This document shows, one piece after another, positions 6,267-6,627 of a stretch of 6,627 bases of DNA. The notes under the pieces were generated by a model. The model searched no databases and was not told where the DNA came from. It worked only from the letters and a program-made list of their open reading frames with translations. Positions within the stretch are counted from its first letter, which is position 1. Every line of letters begins with the position of its first letter. This DNA is from Methanoculleus sp. UBA77 (GTDB lineage Archaea > Halobacteriota > Methanomicrobia > Methanomicrobiales > Methanoculleaceae): contig DALN01000070.1 in NCBI GenBank assembly GCA_002499455.1, positions 1-6,627 of the forward strand. Reading direction: 5' to 3'. A program made the translations under genes and the position numbers.

Positions 6267-6276
6267 ACTTGAGCCG

Positions 6277-6282
6277 ATAAAA
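6277..6282 (-). promoter_or_regulatory. TATA-like element before the NapH-like gene
   Basis: TTTTAT on the minus strand (within CGTTTTATCG) is the only AT-rich box in the 132-base gap. Transcription from it would begin near 6253, leaving a leader of about 55-60 bases. Unlike the other three promoters in the window, this one predicts a real leader. Confidence 0.4.
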
Positions 6283-6327
6283 CGAACTGTTCTTCTCCGG
6301 TGGCGCCCTGCTTCAACGAATGGTCTT

Positions 6328-6627
6328 TCAGGACGGCTTACCGTCGGCGACGCCGGCAGCCAGGTGGTTCCCGAACACCCCGGCCGGAGCCTCCTCCCGG
6401 CCGATGAGCGCCTCCCCCCATGCCCGGTTCGCCCGCAGCGCACAGCCGCCCTCCGACTCCGTGAGGACCTCCGGGGTTTCGCGGAGCCGGTTGAGCAGTC
6501 TCGAACGGAGGGCTTCCCGGAGCGGCACGGCCGCAAGGTTCACGTCCGAGCAGGGTGCCGCGGGGCAGGGCTCGAGGTCGCCCGAGGGGCTGACGTGGAC
6601 GAACCCCCGGCCCGCCGCGAGGCACCC
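6328..6627 (-). CDS. Radical SAM protein, C-terminal fragment with SPASM-like cysteines
   Basis: Only the last 99 residues are in the window; the frame is open from base 6627 to the TGA at 6330-6328. The fragment begins GCLAAGRGFVHVSPSGDLEPC, shown by its key residues C2, G6, G8, H11, P14, G16-D17 and P20-C21. That is the pattern at the auxiliary Fe-S (SPASM/twitch-like) end of radical SAM enzymes, where cysteines bind a cluster. Further cysteines are C26 and C62 (in E-G-G-C-A-L), preceded by a helix with L-R-E-A-L-R-S-R-L-L-N-R-L-R. The radical SAM core with its C-x3-C-x2-C motif would lie beyond the window, so the reaction and substrate cannot be told. The last 23 or so residues (R-E-E-A-P-A-G onward) look like a non-conserved tail. 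The GTG at 6543 is inside the conserved region and is not a start. Confidence 0.75.
   Translation of the reverse strand, partial: GCLAAGRGFVHVSPSGDLEPCPAAPCSDVNLAAVPLREALRSRLLNRLRETPEVLTESEGGCALRANRAWGEALIGREEAPAGVFGNHLAAGVADGKPS

Noticed and set aside
6338..6625. Alternative minus-strand frame of 95 codons at the window end
   Set aside because: The neighbouring frame encodes a recognisable radical SAM C-terminus; this one is Pro/Gly/Arg-rich shadow.
1..6627. CRISPR array, tRNA or rRNA genes, insertion sequence ends or attachment sites
   Set aside because: No regularly spaced repeats, transposase-like protein, cloverleaf or rRNA-like conserved stretch was seen on reading through; the sequence is almost fully occupied by the genes listed.

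Overview
The window reads as a GC-rich archaeal chromosome segment, most plausibly from a methanogen of the Methanomicrobiales (Methanoculleus-like). This is inference. It rests on archaeal TATA-like boxes placed 20-30 bases before start codons, an iron-sulfur flavoprotein-type reductase, a NapH-like polyferredoxin membrane protein and the strong G/C third-position bias. No rRNA, tRNA, CRISPR array or insertion sequence was seen. Every supported gene lies on the minus strand, so transcription runs from high to low coordinates. The longest intergenic gap is about 130 bases.

Layout in transcription order. (1) 6627-6328: C-terminal end of a radical SAM protein with a cysteine-bearing SPASM-like tail. 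(2) 6195-5437 and 5440-4874: a NapH-like membrane protein (four membrane segments, two C-x3-C-P pairs, two 4Fe-4S motifs) translationally coupled through a GTGA overlap to an unrecognised four-helix membrane protein. An operator-like inverted repeat sits at the predicted transcription start in front of the pair. (3) 4785-3394: a 463-residue protein with two flavodoxin-like domains; the first has the intact FMN phosphate loop and the second has an Isf-type cysteine motif. (4) 3316-2231: an epoxide hydrolase of the microsomal (EHN) type in which one of the two ring-polarising tyrosines is replaced by phenylalanine. (5) 2125-806 and 809-1: a UDP-galactopyranose mutase/protoporphyrinogen-oxidase-like FAD protein coupled by an ATGA overlap to a family-4 glycosyltransferase that runs off the window.

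The genes form several short transcription units rather than one operon. Two gene pairs are coupled by 4-base overlaps and probably act together: the membrane redox pair, and the FAD protein with the glycosyltransferase (probable surface-glycan or glycolipid synthesis). The two-domain flavoprotein and the epoxide hydrolase each appear to have their own TATA box. Redox chemistry (Fe-S, FMN, FAD, radical SAM) is a common thread, but nothing in the sequence proves a shared pathway. The most notable points are the Tyr-to-Phe change in the epoxide hydrolase, the split arrangement of FMN loop and cysteine motif in the tandem flavoprotein, the coupled NapH-like/four-helix pair, and TATA spacing that suggests leaderless or very short-leader transcripts and moves the start of the FAD gene.
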